A stretch of DNA of 35,697 bases, taken from positions 1 through 35,697 of the forward strand of contig CAMCUB010000034.1 in the NCBI GenBank assembly GCA_945878845.1. The letters are read 5' to 3'. Position 1 is the stretch's first letter. Each line of letters opens with the position of its first letter. Below are positions 16,242 to 25,284 of this stretch, piece after piece. The DNA comes from Erythrobacter sanguineus (GTDB lineage Bacteria; Pseudomonadota; Alphaproteobacteria; Sphingomonadales; Sphingomonadaceae). Both the position numbers and the translations under genes were made by a program. The notes below the pieces were generated by a model. That model was not told the origin of the DNA and ran no database searches. It was given only the letters and a program-made list of their open reading frames with translations.

Positions 16242-17600
16242 TCAAGAACGCGTTAGGTCTCGGTCCGATTGCAGCTTGAACCACCCGTGCACCAGCACCA
16301 CGGCGCATAAGGCAACGATAAGCCCGAAGCCGAGCCAGTCGGAGGTGCCATAGAGCCACACGCCCAAGGCGGGCGCGTAGATGTAGGAGGCTCCGGCTAG
16401 CGACGCGACGATGCCGGAGGCCTGCCCCTGCTCGGCGCGGGTCACGGCGAGCGAGGTGCCTGCGGTGGTGCCGGGGCGGAACAGGCCGAAGCCGAGCGAG
16501 ACGATGGCATAGCCGAGCGCGATCAGGTGCAGGTCGCCCGCGAGGCCGAGGATGATGGTGCCGACAGCGGCGGCAGCGATGCCCCACAGGCTCGCGGCGC
16601 GCGGGCCGAGGTCGAAGCGCGGGATCAGGCCCCACTGCGCGAGCAGGGTCGCGATCGCGCCGCTCATGAGGACAAGGCCGATCGGCCCCGCGCCTGCATC
16701 GGGGGTGTCGCGCAAGGCGAGGCGGTCGAGCACGAGGAAGCCCGCGATGCCCTGCACCATCGCCTGCGCATGGCCGCCGACAAGGCTCGCGAAGACCCAG
16801 GGCCTGAGGCGCGGGTCACGCCAGGTGAGGCGCGGCGGCTCGGCGGCGGGGGTGGGGCCCGTCTCGTCTGCCTCGCCCGGATCGGCCGGTGCGCCCGAGG
16901 CGCTGGCATAGGGCGCGGCCTGCCCGCGCGCGGCATATTGCGGCTCGTCATCGGGCAGGCGCAGGCGCAGGAGGACCAGCGCGACGACGCCGATGGCAGC
17001 GAAGCAAAGGAACGGCCCGGTCAGGCCCAGCCCGAGGAACGGCACCACCATCAGCGGTGCCAGCGCCGGGCCGATCACGGTGCCGAGCCCGAAGCTCGAG
17101 GCGATCAGCGAGAGCGCCTGGGTGCGCTCGGCCCTCGGTGTGCGCGAGGCGACATAGGCCTGCACCGCGGGCGGCGCGGCGCTCCCGAAGAAGCCGTAGA
17201 GGCTGCGCGCGGCGGCAAACAGCACCAGCGTCCAGAACGCGGTGAGCCAGCCCGACAGCCCCGCCCACAGCGCCGCGCCGCACAGCACGAAGGAGGTGAT
17301 GAAGCCCGCAAGGCCGAGCGCCATCATCGCCTTCCTGCCCCGCTTGTCCGACCGCCGCGCCCAGAACGGGGCGCACACCACCCACAAGAGCGCCGACCAC
17401 GAATAGGCGAGGCTGATCCACACATCGGCAACCTTCAGCGCAGTGCCGATCGAGGGCATCACCGATTGCATCGCGGTGTTGCCGGCGGCCGTCACCAGCA
17501 TCACCATGAACAGCAGCGCCATGCGCGACGGCGGGATCGCGCTGGCGGCGGCGGCGGCGGGTGCGCCGGTGCGGGTCAGGTCAGGATCGGTCTCGGCCAT
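16242..17600 (-). CDS. MFS transporter, DHA1-like
   Basis: A 452-residue major facilitator with about twelve membrane helices and a charged central loop (about 215-260). The loop between helices 2 and 3 has ARRSDKRGRK, matching the family G-x3-D-R-x-G-R motif. TQALSLIASSFGLGTVIGPALAPL resembles motif C (antiporter type) in TetA-like exporters. The gene is eighteen bases downstream of the start region of no other minus-strand gene except the membrane protein ending at 17619, so the two may be co-transcribed. Substrate unknown. Confidence 0.87.
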   Translation of the reverse strand: MAETDPDLTRTGAPAAAAASAIPPSRMALLFMVMLVTAAGNTAMQSVMPSIGTALKVADVWISLAYSWSALLWVVCAPFWARRSDKRGRKAMMALGLAGFITSFVLCGAALWAGLSGWLTAFWTLVLFAAARSLYGFFGSAAPPAVQAYVASRTPRAERTQALSLIASSFGLGTVIGPALAPLMVVPFLGLGLTGPFLCFAAIGVVALVLLRLRLPDDEPQYAARGQAAPYASASGAPADPGEADETGPTPAAEPPRLTWRDPRLRPWVFASLVGGHAQAMVQGIAGFLVLDRLALRDTPDAGAGPIGLVLMSGAIATLLAQWGLIPRFDLGPRAASLWGIAAAAVGTIILGLAGDLHLIALGYAIVSLGFGLFRPGTTAGTSLAVTRAEQGQASGIVASLAGASYIYAPALGVWLYGTSDWLGFGLIVALCAVVLVHGWFKLQSDRDLTRS

Positions 17601-17618
17601 CGCAGCGCGCGCGGCTCC

Positions 17619-18440
17619 CTATTCGAACAGCTCGGCGTCCCGGTCGGCGGGGGATTGCGAGAGCTGGCGGTAGACCGCCACCGTCAGCGCATAGGCGAGC
17701 GTGTAGAACACCGTCATCAGCAGCGCATAGAACGCTGCATTGCCGAGCAGCGCGACCCGCTCGCCGAGCGCGGCGAACACCAGCCCGATCACGAGGCTCA
17801 CGATCAGCCCGATCACCACCCCCAGAAACACCAGCATCGCAAAGAAGGCGAACAGCCGGAACGAGTTCGCCCTGGTGAGCTGCCACGAGCGGCGCATCGC
17901 CTCGACGGGGTTGCGCTGCCCGGCGAGCACGATCACCGTGATCGCCTGCGAGAACTTGACCGTCAGGTACATCGTCACCGGCAGGATGACGAGGCTCGCC
18001 GCCGCCTCGGCCAGCTCGGGCAGCAGGCGGGCGAGCAGCGAGGGCAGCTGGGTCAGCACCCCCACCAAGATCTGCGTGCCGAGCACCGGCAGCACCAGCC
18101 GCGGCAGGCGGGCGAGCACCTCGCGCACCGTCGGCCGCCCGGGATCGCCCAGCAGCGCGAGGATCGCGATCGAGGCGCAGATCTGGCCCACCGCGACCAG
18201 CAGCAGCGCCCACCAATTGGCCAGTAGCAGCGCGTTGATCTGCGCCGCGATCCTCTCGGGATCGGGTTCGGCGCCCTCGGGCCCGAAATCGATGCTGCTC
18301 CCCGTAAGCGCGACCATCAGCACGAACAGCGGCAGGAACAGGAACACCCCCGCCAGCACGCCGACGAGATCGCGGTTGGCGCCGACCATGCCGGTCGCCT
18401 GGGTCCACGCTCTGCCCATGTCGAGCTTGTTGTGATGCAT
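17619..18440 (-). CDS. Integral membrane protein, GPDPase-membrane-domain-like
   Basis: A 273-residue protein with about six hydrophobic segments (about 27-46, 78-98, 115-130, 148-172, 195-225 and 235-256). The [16 protein letters not shown] segment, an amphipathic helix before a membrane pair, resembles the membrane domain found with glycerophosphodiester phosphodiesterases and in stand-alone alphaproteobacterial proteins. No catalytic domain is present. The ATG at 18440 follows GGGATC. The open frame continues far upstream, but that part overlaps lipB on the other strand and is not coding. Function unknown. Confidence 0.75.
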   Translation of the reverse strand: MHHNKLDMGRAWTQATGMVGANRDLVGVLAGVFLFLPLFVLMVALTGSSIDFGPEGAEPDPERIAAQINALLLANWWALLLVAVGQICASIAILALLGDPGRPTVREVLARLPRLVLPVLGTQILVGVLTQLPSLLARLLPELAEAAASLVILPVTMYLTVKFSQAITVIVLAGQRNPVEAMRRSWQLTRANSFRLFAFFAMLVFLGVVIGLIVSLVIGLVFAALGERVALLGNAAFYALLMTVFYTLAYALTVAVYRQLSQSPADRDAELFE

Positions 18441-18524
18441 CGCGGATCCCTTTCGTCGCGGAGGCGCGCGGGTTTCGCGCATTCCCCTCTTGATCTCGCC
18501 GCTCAATGCCCCCACCGGTTCGCC

Positions 18525-19214
18525 ATGGCAAGCACTGCTCCAGCCGCTGGCGGCGCATTTCCCATCGAATGGCGGCGCGCGGTCGCCGAGGTGCCCTATG
18601 CCGCGGCGCTCGCCGAGATGGAGGCGCGCAATGCCGCGGTCCATGAAGGCCGCGCGGCGGAGCTGGTGTGGCTGCTCGAGCATCCGCCGGTCTACACCGC
18701 CGGAACCAGCGCGGACCCGGCCGAACTGGTCGACCCGCGCTTCGAGGTGGTTGAGGCCGGGCGCGGCGGGCGCTACACCTATCACGGTCCCGGCCAGCGG
18801 ATCGGCTATCTGGTGCTGAACCTCGCGGAGCGCGGCAAGGACGTGCGCTGCTTCGTCCACGCGATCGAGGGGTGGGTGATCGCGACGCTCGCCACCTTCG
18901 GGGTGGAGAGCTGGCGGGCCGAGGGCCGGGTCGGCATCTGGACCCGCGACATCGACGGCTCTGAAGCCAAGATCGGCGCGATCGGCGTGCGGGTGCGGCG
19001 CTGGGTGACGATGCACGGCTTTTCGGTCAACCTCGACCCGGACCTCAGCCACTTCGGCGGCATCGTGCCCTGCGGCATCGCCGAATATGGCGTGACCAGT
19101 CTGGCGCGGCTGGGGCTCAGTGTTTCGGCGGAGGAATGGGACGCGGCGCTGATGGCGACCAGCGACGATTTCCTTGACGCATTGGACGCCGCCGCCAAAA
19201 GAGCGTGCCGATGA
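18525..19214 (+). CDS. lipB: Octanoyltransferase LipB
   Basis: A 229-residue enzyme that moves octanoyl from acyl carrier protein to the lipoyl-domain lysine of 2-oxo acid dehydrogenases and the glycine cleavage system, the first step of lipoate synthesis. Signatures are [15 protein letters not shown] (His87), catalytic Lys149 in [11 protein letters not shown] and catalytic Cys183 in [12 protein letters not shown]. The ATG at 18525 is chosen because earlier starts would overlap the divergent membrane protein beginning at 18440; the ribosome-binding site is weak. The stop overlaps the ATG of the lipoprotein gene by four bases (ATGA). Confidence 0.95.
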   Translation: MASTAPAAGGAFPIEWRRAVAEVPYAAALAEMEARNAAVHEGRAAELVWLLEHPPVYTAGTSADPAELVDPRFEVVEAGRGGRYTYHGPGQRIGYLVLNLAERGKDVRCFVHAIEGWVIATLATFGVESWRAEGRVGIWTRDIDGSEAKIGAIGVRVRRWVTMHGFSVNLDPDLSHFGGIVPCGIAEYGVTSLARLGLSVSAEEWDAALMATSDDFLDALDAAAKRACR

Positions 19215-19516
19215 AACGCGCTCTTGTCCTCGCCCTGCCTCTGGCGCTCGCCGCCTGCGAGCAGCAGGCCGCCGCGCCTGCCGCACAGGGCGGCGCGCCC
19301 TCGGGGGAGGTGCTGGCAGGCTCGATCTCGGACGCGATGATCCCCTTGGAGCAGCTCGATTCGCAGGCCCCGCTCGCCCCGCGCCAGGTGCGCACCGTGG
19401 GTGATGATATTGACGCCGAGCAGCCCGAAGTGACCCCGGCAGAGGGCATCGAGGGCGACCCCGCCGAGCCAGCCGCCGCGCCTGCCGCTCCGGCTGCCGA
19501 TCAGCCGCAGGAATAG
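19211..19516 (+). CDS. Small alanine/proline-rich lipoprotein
   Basis: A 101-residue protein with a lipoprotein signal: MKR, a hydrophobic run, then LALAAC with lipidation Cys16. The rest is acidic and rich in Ala, Pro, Gln and Glu, with no recognisable domain. It overlaps lipB by four bases, so it is likely translated with it. No known family is recognised. Role at the envelope is inferred only from the lipobox. Confidence 0.75.
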   Translation: MKRALVLALPLALAACEQQAAAPAAQGGAPSGEVLAGSISDAMIPLEQLDSQAPLAPRQVRTVGDDIDAEQPEVTPAEGIEGDPAEPAAAPAAPAADQPQE

Positions 19517-19606
19517 CGCGCCGCATCCTTTGCCAGCGCGGGAGACGACGCTGCCTTCTCGAAAGACCGCTGGGCAGAAAGAACAGGCACATTTCGCAAG
19601 CGGTCT

Positions 19607-19620
19607 GGGTAATGTTACCC
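19607..19620. promoter_or_regulatory. Palindrome upstream of the M23 peptidase
   Basis: GGGTAA-TG-TTACCC is a perfect 14-base palindrome, 29 bases before the peptidase start. A wider inverted repeat AGACCGCT (19564-19571) and AGCGGTCT (19599-19606) lies just before it. The palindrome has the size of an operator for a dimeric regulator; the wider repeat could be a terminator stem for the lipB pair. No regulator gene is adjacent. Confidence 0.4.
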
Positions 19621-19649
19621 TTGCGTCGCAGATTGAAGCGGAGTGCGAC

Positions 19650-20810
19650 ATGATCCCCAAAGGCCTTACGGCAGCCCTCCTGATCACCGCCAGCGCGCTG
19701 TTCGCGGCAGAGGCGCAAGCCGCCGAAATCCGGCTATGCGAAGACGAAATTCGCACCGCCCCGTTCAACGACGAGCGCGCTGTGCAATCTGCGCTCATTC
19801 AAAGCGTGGCGGTGGTCAACCGCGGCGACCATCCGGTCACGCTCACCGGCGTATCTTTCCACCTGAAGAGCCGGCAGCAGGTCCGCGATACGCGCTGGCT
19901 GGCGCCTGCCGACATTGCCAATGCCGTAAAGCTGGCGCCGCAGATCGCGATGTTGGACCAGATCTTCCCTGCGCAATTCTGCAACGGCCAGCTGCTTGCG
20001 GATGCCAAACTTGCGTCATCCGATACGCTGGCACCTGGCGAGGCTGTGGTCTTCCTGTACCAGCCGTTTGTCTGGAGGGGCGAGCGCGACGAGATCGAAA
20101 TTGCGGTCGAAACGAGCCTCGATACGGCTCTGAAGACTGATCAGATCGCACGTCCGATTGTGGCGCGAACATCGCGGACGAAAGCCCTGTACCCCATAGC
20201 CGGCCGTTCGTTTGTCGCCGTTGCGGCCAGCTTTCACACCCCGCACCGCTGGGCGGGGATCGAGGAGTTCGCCTATGATATCGTGGCGTTGACCGGCAAC
20301 GGCTCAACGCACCGCGGGAAGGGTGCAAAGCTGGGCGACTACGCCATTTTCGGCAAGCCGGTGCGGGCTATCGCCGATGGCAAGGTGGTGGCCGTGTCGA
20401 ACGATCAGGCTGACAATGCGGCCATGCTCAAGCGCCAGGGCGAGACCGATGACGCTTACCTTGTGCGGCTACAGGAAGGGCAGGCGGCGCTTCTCATGAA
20501 GGGCATGGGCAGCGTGCTGGGCAATCATGTCGTGATCGACCATGGCAATGGCGAATTCTCGATCTACGCCCACCTGAAACAGGGCAGTGTGCGCGCCGCT
20601 CTTGGAGCCTCGGTTGCGGCAGGCGAGACAATCGGAGTTGTGGGAAGTTCGGGCAACTCCACCGAGCCGCACCTCCATTTCCAGATTTGCGACAGCCCGG
20701 ACATCGCGACCTGTCGGCCGATCCCTGCCAGTTTTACGGGCTATCGCCTTCCGCTTGAACTGGGACCCCGCACCATTCAGTCGGGTGATATCGTCGAGGC
20801 AGGCAAATAG
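19650..20810 (+). CDS. Secreted M23-family metallopeptidase
   Basis: A 386-residue protein with a signal peptide (MIPKGLTAALLITASALF, cleavage near AQA-AEI at 24/25), a beta-rich N-terminal half of unknown role and a C-terminal LytM/M23 domain. The zinc site is suggested by the HRWAGIEEFAYDI region and the STEPHLHFQICD motif (H-x-H); NHVVIDHGNGEFSIYAHL and VGSSGNS are standard M23 segments. Such enzymes cut peptidoglycan peptide bridges or, when degenerate, regulate amidases. The ATG at 19650 follows GGAG and begins the signal peptide; an earlier ATG at 19530 would bury it. It probably has its own promoter in the 133-base gap after the lipoprotein gene. Confidence 0.88.
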   Translation: MIPKGLTAALLITASALFAAEAQAAEIRLCEDEIRTAPFNDERAVQSALIQSVAVVNRGDHPVTLTGVSFHLKSRQQVRDTRWLAPADIANAVKLAPQIAMLDQIFPAQFCNGQLLADAKLASSDTLAPGEAVVFLYQPFVWRGERDEIEIAVETSLDTALKTDQIARPIVARTSRTKALYPIAGRSFVAVAASFHTPHRWAGIEEFAYDIVALTGNGSTHRGKGAKLGDYAIFGKPVRAIADGKVVAVSNDQADNAAMLKRQGETDDAYLVRLQEGQAALLMKGMGSVLGNHVVIDHGNGEFSIYAHLKQGSVRAALGASVAAGETIGVVGSSGNSTEPHLHFQICDSPDIATCRPIPASFTGYRLPLELGPRTIQSGDIVEAGK

Positions 20811-20849
20811 CGCATCGTCACGCCGCTCTGGCGAAAACCTGATCGCGAT

Positions 20850-20880
20850 CCCGGCAGCGCCCGATACGGACGCTGCCGGG
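20850..20880. terminator. Bidirectional stem-loop between convergent genes
   Basis: CCCGGCAGCG (20850-20859) pairs perfectly with CGCTGCCGGG (20871-20880) around an 11-base loop. It sits between the convergent M23 and ene-reductase genes, as expected for a shared terminator, though no strong T-run follows. Confidence 0.55.
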
Positions 20881-20887
20881 CGCTGCA

Positions 20888-22000
20888 TCACTCGGCCGCT
20901 TCGGCCTGCTCCTCGGCGAGCGTCGGGTAGTCGACGTAGCCCTGCGGGATCGGGAAGTACCAGCTCTTGGGCACGTCCTTGTTGGGGTTCCAGTGGGCGC
21001 CTGCCGCGATGCGCTTTTCGAGATCGGGGTTGGAGATGTAGGGGCGGCCGAAGCTCACCGCGTCGCACTTGCCGCTGGTCACGTCGGCGACCGCTTCTTC
21101 GGCGGTGTAATCCGAATTGAGGATCAGCGTACCGGTGTAGATCTGGCGGATCAGCGGGCTCTGCTTGGGGACATCGGTCTGGCCGAAGGTGCCGTCCGGC
21201 CCGGGCTCGCGCAGTTCGACGAAGGCGAGGCCGAGTTCCTCGCAAACCTTGGCGGCCGCGCCGAAGGTCGCTGCCGGATTGCTGTCATCGGTGCCTTGCG
21301 AATCGCCGTTGGGCGAGAGGCGGATGCCGACGCGGTCGGCGCCCCAGACATCGATCAGCGCTTCCAGCACTTCGCGCATGAAGCGGGTGCGGTTTTCGGG
21401 CGAGCCGCCATATTCGTCGGTGCGCAGGTTGGTCTTGTCGCGCAGGAACTGGTCGACGAGGTAGCCATTGGCGCTGTGGAGCTGCACCCCGTCAAAGCCC
21501 GCCTTCTTGGCGTTCTCGGCAGCGCGGCGGTAGTCGCCGATGGTGCGCTGGATGTCCTCATGGGTCATTTCGCGCGCAACGGCATAGGGCTGCTTGCCGG
21601 TCGGCGTGTGCGCCTCGCCCGGAGCCTGCGTGGCGCTCGCCGAGAAGGGCGGCTGGCCATCGAGGAACACGGGGTGGACGATGCGGCCCATGTGCCACAG
21701 CTGCATGACGATAAGGCCGCCTTCCTCGTGCACGGCCTTGGTGGTGGCCTTCCACGCCTCGGTCTGCTCGTCGCTCCAGATGCCCGGCGCCGAGGGCCAG
21801 CCGAGGCCCTTGCGGCTGATGCCGGTCGCTTCGGTGAGGATCATCCCGGCGCCCGCGCGCTGGCGGTAATAGAGCGCCATCAGCTCGTTGGGGACGAACA
21901 TTGGTTCCGCGGCACGCCCACGGGTGAGCGGGGCCATGTGGATGCGGTTCTTGGCATGGAGCGCGCCCATCTGGAGCGGCTGGAACAGGGCATCATGCAT
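20888..22000 (-). CDS. Old Yellow Enzyme family ene-reductase
   Basis: A 370-residue FMN-dependent alkene reductase of the NemA/OYE class, which uses NAD(P)H to reduce activated C=C bonds. The barrel start FQPLQMGALHAKNRIHMAPLTRGRA is typical. LHSANGYLVDQFLRDKTN carries the substrate-anion pair His175/Asn178. NLRTDEYGGSPENRTRF holds the active-site Tyr197. VSFGRPYISNPDL is the FMN phosphate region. Its length matches the classical OYE group. The ATG at 22000 has AGGA about eleven bases upstream. It is divergent from the DMT transporter across 71 bases. Natural substrate unknown. Confidence 0.93.
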   Translation of the reverse strand: MHDALFQPLQMGALHAKNRIHMAPLTRGRAAEPMFVPNELMALYYRQRAGAGMILTEATGISRKGLGWPSAPGIWSDEQTEAWKATTKAVHEEGGLIVMQLWHMGRIVHPVFLDGQPPFSASATQAPGEAHTPTGKQPYAVAREMTHEDIQRTIGDYRRAAENAKKAGFDGVQLHSANGYLVDQFLRDKTNLRTDEYGGSPENRTRFMREVLEALIDVWGADRVGIRLSPNGDSQGTDDSNPAATFGAAAKVCEELGLAFVELREPGPDGTFGQTDVPKQSPLIRQIYTGTLILNSDYTAEEAVADVTSGKCDAVSFGRPYISNPDLEKRIAAGAHWNPNKDVPKSWYFPIPQGYVDYPTLAEEQAEAAE

Positions 22001-22071
22001 ATCTGAAGAAATCCTCTCGAACAGGTTTCGATTGGCTATCCACTTGGCGACGAGGTGGCTAGGGCGCAAGC

Positions 22072-22986
22072 ATGGAAAATGAGGGTAGGGCCCAAGAAGA
22101 AGTTGCTGCCGAGGCGCCCGAGGAGGGCGCGCGCCCCGCGGCATGGCTGCTGCTGCTCGCGCTGTTCGGGGGCAACGTGGCGCTCGCGATCGGGCCGTGG
22201 TTCGTGCGGGTGGCGGACACGGGGCCGGTCGCGGCGGGGTTCTGGCGGTTGTTCCTCGCGCTGCCCTTCCTGGTGCTGCTGGCGCGGGCGAACGGCCAGC
22301 GCTTGGGCGGCATGGGGGCCAAGACGCTGGCGCTGGTGGCCTTGGGCGCGGTGACCTTCGCTTTGGACTTGGCGAGCTGGCACATCGGGATCCAGATGAC
22401 CCGGATCGGCAATGCGACATTGTTCGGCAATGCCGGGTCGATCGTGCTGCTATTCTGGGGCTTCATTGTCCACCGGATGCTCCCCGGGCGGCTCGAGTGG
22501 CTGGCGATCTTCTTCGCGCTTGGTGGAGCGGCGATCCTGATGGGGCGGAGCCTCGAAATCTCGAACGAAACCCTGATCGGCGACCTGTTCAGCGTGGCGG
22601 CGGGGCTGCTTTACGCAGTCTATCTGCTGACGTTGCAAGGCGCGCGGGGGCAATTCGGATCGTGGAGCCTGCTGGTCTGGGTAAGCCTGTTCGGCGCGCC
22701 GGTGCTGCTGGTAATTGCGCTCGCGCTGGGTGAGCCGGTGTGGCCGCAGGCGTGGGGGCCGGTGGTGGGCCTGTTCGTGCTCAGCCAGCTGGTGGGGCAG
22801 GGGCTGATGGTGTTCTCGCTGAAATACTTCCCGCCGCTGGTGGTGGGCCTCGCCCTGCTGACGCAGCCTGCGGTCGCGTCGCTCTACGGCTGGCTGGCGT
22901 TCGGCGAGGTTTTGTCGGGGCTGGATATTGCAGGGATGGTGCTGGTGGGAGCGGCGTTGGCGGTGTCGCGGGCGCGGGCTTCCTGA
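22072..22986 (+). CDS. DMT-family (EamA) transporter
   Basis: A 304-residue membrane protein with ten predicted helices in two five-helix EamA repeats, after a short acidic lead. GFWRLFLALPFLVLLA and IGNATLFGNAGSIVLLFWGF belong to repeat one; GLALLTQPAVASLYGWLAFGE in repeat two is the classic EamA end. Such proteins export metabolites or drugs; the substrate cannot be told. Its last 103 bases overlap, on the other strand, the end of a small membrane-protein gene. Confidence 0.88.
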   Translation: MENEGRAQEEVAAEAPEEGARPAAWLLLLALFGGNVALAIGPWFVRVADTGPVAAGFWRLFLALPFLVLLARANGQRLGGMGAKTLALVALGAVTFALDLASWHIGIQMTRIGNATLFGNAGSIVLLFWGFIVHRMLPGRLEWLAIFFALGGAAILMGRSLEISNETLIGDLFSVAAGLLYAVYLLTLQGARGQFGSWSLLVWVSLFGAPVLLVIALALGEPVWPQAWGPVVGLFVLSQLVGQGLMVFSLKYFPPLVVGLALLTQPAVASLYGWLAFGEVLSGLDIAGMVLVGAALAVSRARAS

Positions 22987-23336
22987 TGCTGGCATAGGGG
23001 CAGATTGGCCACCATCGGCCGCATCGCTGCCACCCGCTCCACTTCGGAAAAGCTGATCCGCGCGCCGATCGTGGCGACAAGGCCGTTCCATTGCCAGAAG
23101 CGCACATTTTCAGGGTAGCCCGCGATATGGGCCTGAACGGCGCGGATGAAGGCCCGGTCCGAGACCCGATCAAGCCGCTTTGCATCGGGGCGGGATAAGC
23201 AGGACCAGACCGGCTTCGAGAGCGCACCTTCGTCAACGGCCTCGCGCACCTGAAGGCTTGCCCATAGCGCGAAGAAGAACGCGGCAAGCACTAGGCTGCC
23301 CGCGACCCATCCGGTCAGCCGAAGGGCGCGGGCCAT
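22884..23336 (-). CDS. Small membrane-anchored protein downstream of nadA
   Basis: A 150-residue protein with one N-terminal membrane helix (about 8-28) and a soluble part (about 30-115) containing two Cys and RFWQWNGLVATIGARISF. The start is three bases after the nadA stop, so it is likely in the nadA transcript. The last 35 residues are low-complexity Ala/Thr/Pro/Ser and lie opposite the end of the DMT gene. The functional end may be earlier, with the stop lost by mutation. No family is recognised. Confidence 0.6.
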   Translation of the reverse strand: MARALRLTGWVAGSLVLAAFFFALWASLQVREAVDEGALSKPVWSCLSRPDAKRLDRVSDRAFIRAVQAHIAGYPENVRFWQWNGLVATIGARISFSEVERVAAMRPMVANLPLCQHQEARARDTANAAPTSTIPAISSPDKTSPNASQP

Positions 23337-23339
23337 GCC

Positions 23340-24341
23340 TCAATCCCCGCTGAAGTGCACCTTCCCCAGATCCCCCATCCCCACAGTGCCGCTTGCCATC
23401 TCCAGCATCCGGTCGAGGCTGCGCTTGGCCTTTAACCGGATCCCTTCCTCGATCTCGATCTGCGGCGTCAGGTCGCGGAGCGCCACATACAGCTTCTCCA
23501 TCGTGTTGAGCGCCATGTAGGGGCAGATGTTGCACGAGCAGTTGCCGTCCGCGCCGGGCGCGCCGATGAAGTGCTTGTTGGGCAGCGCCTTCTGCATCTG
23601 GTGGATGATGTGCGGCTCGGTGGCGACGATCAGGGTGTCGCCTTCGAACTCTTGCGCGAACTTCAGGATGCCGCTGGTCGAGCCGACATAGTCCGCGTGG
23701 TCGATGATCGTCGGCGGGCATTCGGGGTGCGCGGCGATCGGCGCGCCGGGGTATTGCTCCTTGAGCTTGAGCAGCTCGGTCTCGCTGAACGCCTCGTGGA
23801 CGATGCAGACGCCGGGCCACAGCAGCATCTCGCGGTTGAATTTGCGCGACAGATAGCCGCCCAAGTGACGGTCAGGGCCGAAGATGATCTTCTGCTCGGG
23901 CGGGATCTGGGCGAGGATCGTCTCGGCGCTGGAAGACGTGACGATCACGTCGGAGAGCGCCTTCACCTCGGTCGAGCAGTTGATGTAGGTCAGCGCGATG
24001 TGATCGGGGTGCGCGGCGCGGAAGGCGCGGAATTTGTCGGGCGGACAGGAGTCTTCAAGGCTGCACCCGGCGTCCATGTCGGGCAGGATGACGGTCTTGT
24101 GCGGCGAGAGGATCTTGGCGGTGTCGGCCATGAACTTGACCCCGCAGAACGCGATCACGTCCGCGTCGGTCGCCGCCGCCTTGCGGCTCAGCTCCAGCGA
24201 ATCCCCCACGAAGTCGGCAATGTCCTGAATGTCGGGCGTCTGGTAATAATGGGCGAGGATCACCGCATTCTTCTCCTTACGGAGGCGGTCGATCTCGGCG
24301 AGCAGGTCGGCGCCGGTGGGGTTGCGGGTCAGCAGGCTCAT
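23340..24341 (-). CDS. nadA: Quinolinate synthase NadA
   Basis: A 333-residue enzyme that condenses iminoaspartate with dihydroxyacetone phosphate to quinolinate in NAD synthesis, using a [4Fe-4S] cluster. The three repeats of the fold are visible. Likely cluster ligands are Cys122 (YINCSTEVKA), Cys208 (AHPECPP) and Cys273 (NICPYM). ILAHYYQTPDIQDIADFVGDSLELS at the start and TSSSAETILA are diagnostic. GGGGAT precedes the ATG. The partners nadB and nadC are not in the window. Confidence 0.96.
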   Translation of the reverse strand: MSLLTRNPTGADLLAEIDRLRKEKNAVILAHYYQTPDIQDIADFVGDSLELSRKAAATDADVIAFCGVKFMADTAKILSPHKTVILPDMDAGCSLEDSCPPDKFRAFRAAHPDHIALTYINCSTEVKALSDVIVTSSSAETILAQIPPEQKIIFGPDRHLGGYLSRKFNREMLLWPGVCIVHEAFSETELLKLKEQYPGAPIAAHPECPPTIIDHADYVGSTSGILKFAQEFEGDTLIVATEPHIIHQMQKALPNKHFIGAPGADGNCSCNICPYMALNTMEKLYVALRDLTPQIEIEEGIRLKAKRSLDRMLEMASGTVGMGDLGKVHFSGD

Positions 24342-24386
24342 GGTCGGATCCCCTTAACTCAGGAGAGGCCGATATAGGCGCGCAAA

Positions 24387-24408
24387 CGCGATTTTCGAGC
24401 GAAAAGCG
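24387..24408 (-). terminator. Hairpin between two minus-strand genes
   Basis: Read on the minus strand, TTTTCG-CT-CGAAAA forms a perfect 6-bp stem, extended by GCG/CGC across a small bulge, and TTT follows. It lies eight bases after the membrane-protein stop and ahead of nadA, and may separate the two transcripts. Confidence 0.45.
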
Positions 24409-24415
24409 CCGTACC

Positions 24416-25189
24416 TTACATCGAGAAGCCCGGCGGCAGGAAGGGCGCCATCGGGCGCTCGGCCCCCGGGGTGCCGGCGATCACCGCCTCGGTGATGGCA
24501 TAGCCGAGCGGCGAATAGGCGAGCACCATCGAGGCAAGAAAGCCGCCGACATTGATCCCCATGCCCCACCAATAGGCGGGGTGCACCCGGCCATTGCTGC
24601 GCCAATCGACCAGCATCGCGATTGCCCCGAAGATGAAGCTCGCCGACACTGCGATGGGCCAGGCGTAGGGGATGAAGAGCGGCATGGGCAGCAGGCGGCC
24701 GAGGCCCGGACCGGTGAGCGCGCTCATCGCCACCAGCATCAGCCGCCGGTGCCAGCCGGAATAGCGGCGCGCCCGCAAGGCCCATAGCGAAAGGACGCCG
24801 AACACCAGCAGCCCGGCCAGATTGCTGATCAGGAACTCGTTCTGCGCGAAGAAGAACGGCCCGCCGCTGCCGCGCACCGAGACGAGGATGATCATCGCCC
24901 CGGCTGCGATCATGGCGGGGACCCAGACATAGGCGATCTTGCCAAGCTGGCGGTGCAGCGTGATGTTGCCGCTGGCGATGGTCACCACCTGCGCGAGCGT
25001 GAGCCCCAGCCAGCCCATGAAGATCAACCCATGCACATGGAACGCGGCCGGCGCTGCGAAGCTCGACCGGCCCATCGCCAGATTGAGCGAGAACCCGGCG
25101 ATGATCACGCTCGCCATCGCGAACATCATGATTACGAAGAAGCGCGTGCCTTCTACCGGCGTGCGTTGCAGCTGTGCTGTTGTGGCCAT
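24416..25189 (-). CDS. Histidine-bearing integral membrane protein
   Basis: A 257-residue protein with about seven hydrophobic helices. Conserved-looking His/Arg positions recur at helix ends: FHVHGLIFMGWLGL, TLHRQLGKIAYV, GWHRRLMLVAMS and GRVHPAYWWG. This pattern is seen in a widespread uncharacterised membrane family, and the buried histidines suggest haem or metal binding (inference). The ATG at 25189 is preferred (GGGG about nine bases upstream) over ATGs at 25204 and 25249. No function is assigned. Confidence 0.7.
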   Translation of the reverse strand: MATTAQLQRTPVEGTRFFVIMMFAMASVIIAGFSLNLAMGRSSFAAPAAFHVHGLIFMGWLGLTLAQVVTIASGNITLHRQLGKIAYVWVPAMIAAGAMIILVSVRGSGGPFFFAQNEFLISNLAGLLVFGVLSLWALRARRYSGWHRRLMLVAMSALTGPGLGRLLPMPLFIPYAWPIAVSASFIFGAIAMLVDWRSNGRVHPAYWWGMGINVGGFLASMVLAYSPLGYAITEAVIAGTPGAERPMAPFLPPGFSM

Positions 25190-25284
25190 GCGATGATCCC
25201 CCATCTCGCTATCTCGCGAGGTTTGATCATGAAACCGCGCGTGCCGCAAGCCGCTGTGTCAGCCACTCTGGCCGCAGCCGCTGC

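Noticed and set aside
17619..19718. 699-residue minus-strand frame running through the lipB region
   Set aside because: Only the last 273 residues form a sensible membrane protein; the rest lies opposite lipB and the lipoprotein gene and is not coding.
22450..23091. 213-residue minus-strand frame opposite the DMT transporter
   Set aside because: Arg/Gln/His-rich shadow; the plus-strand EamA protein is clear.
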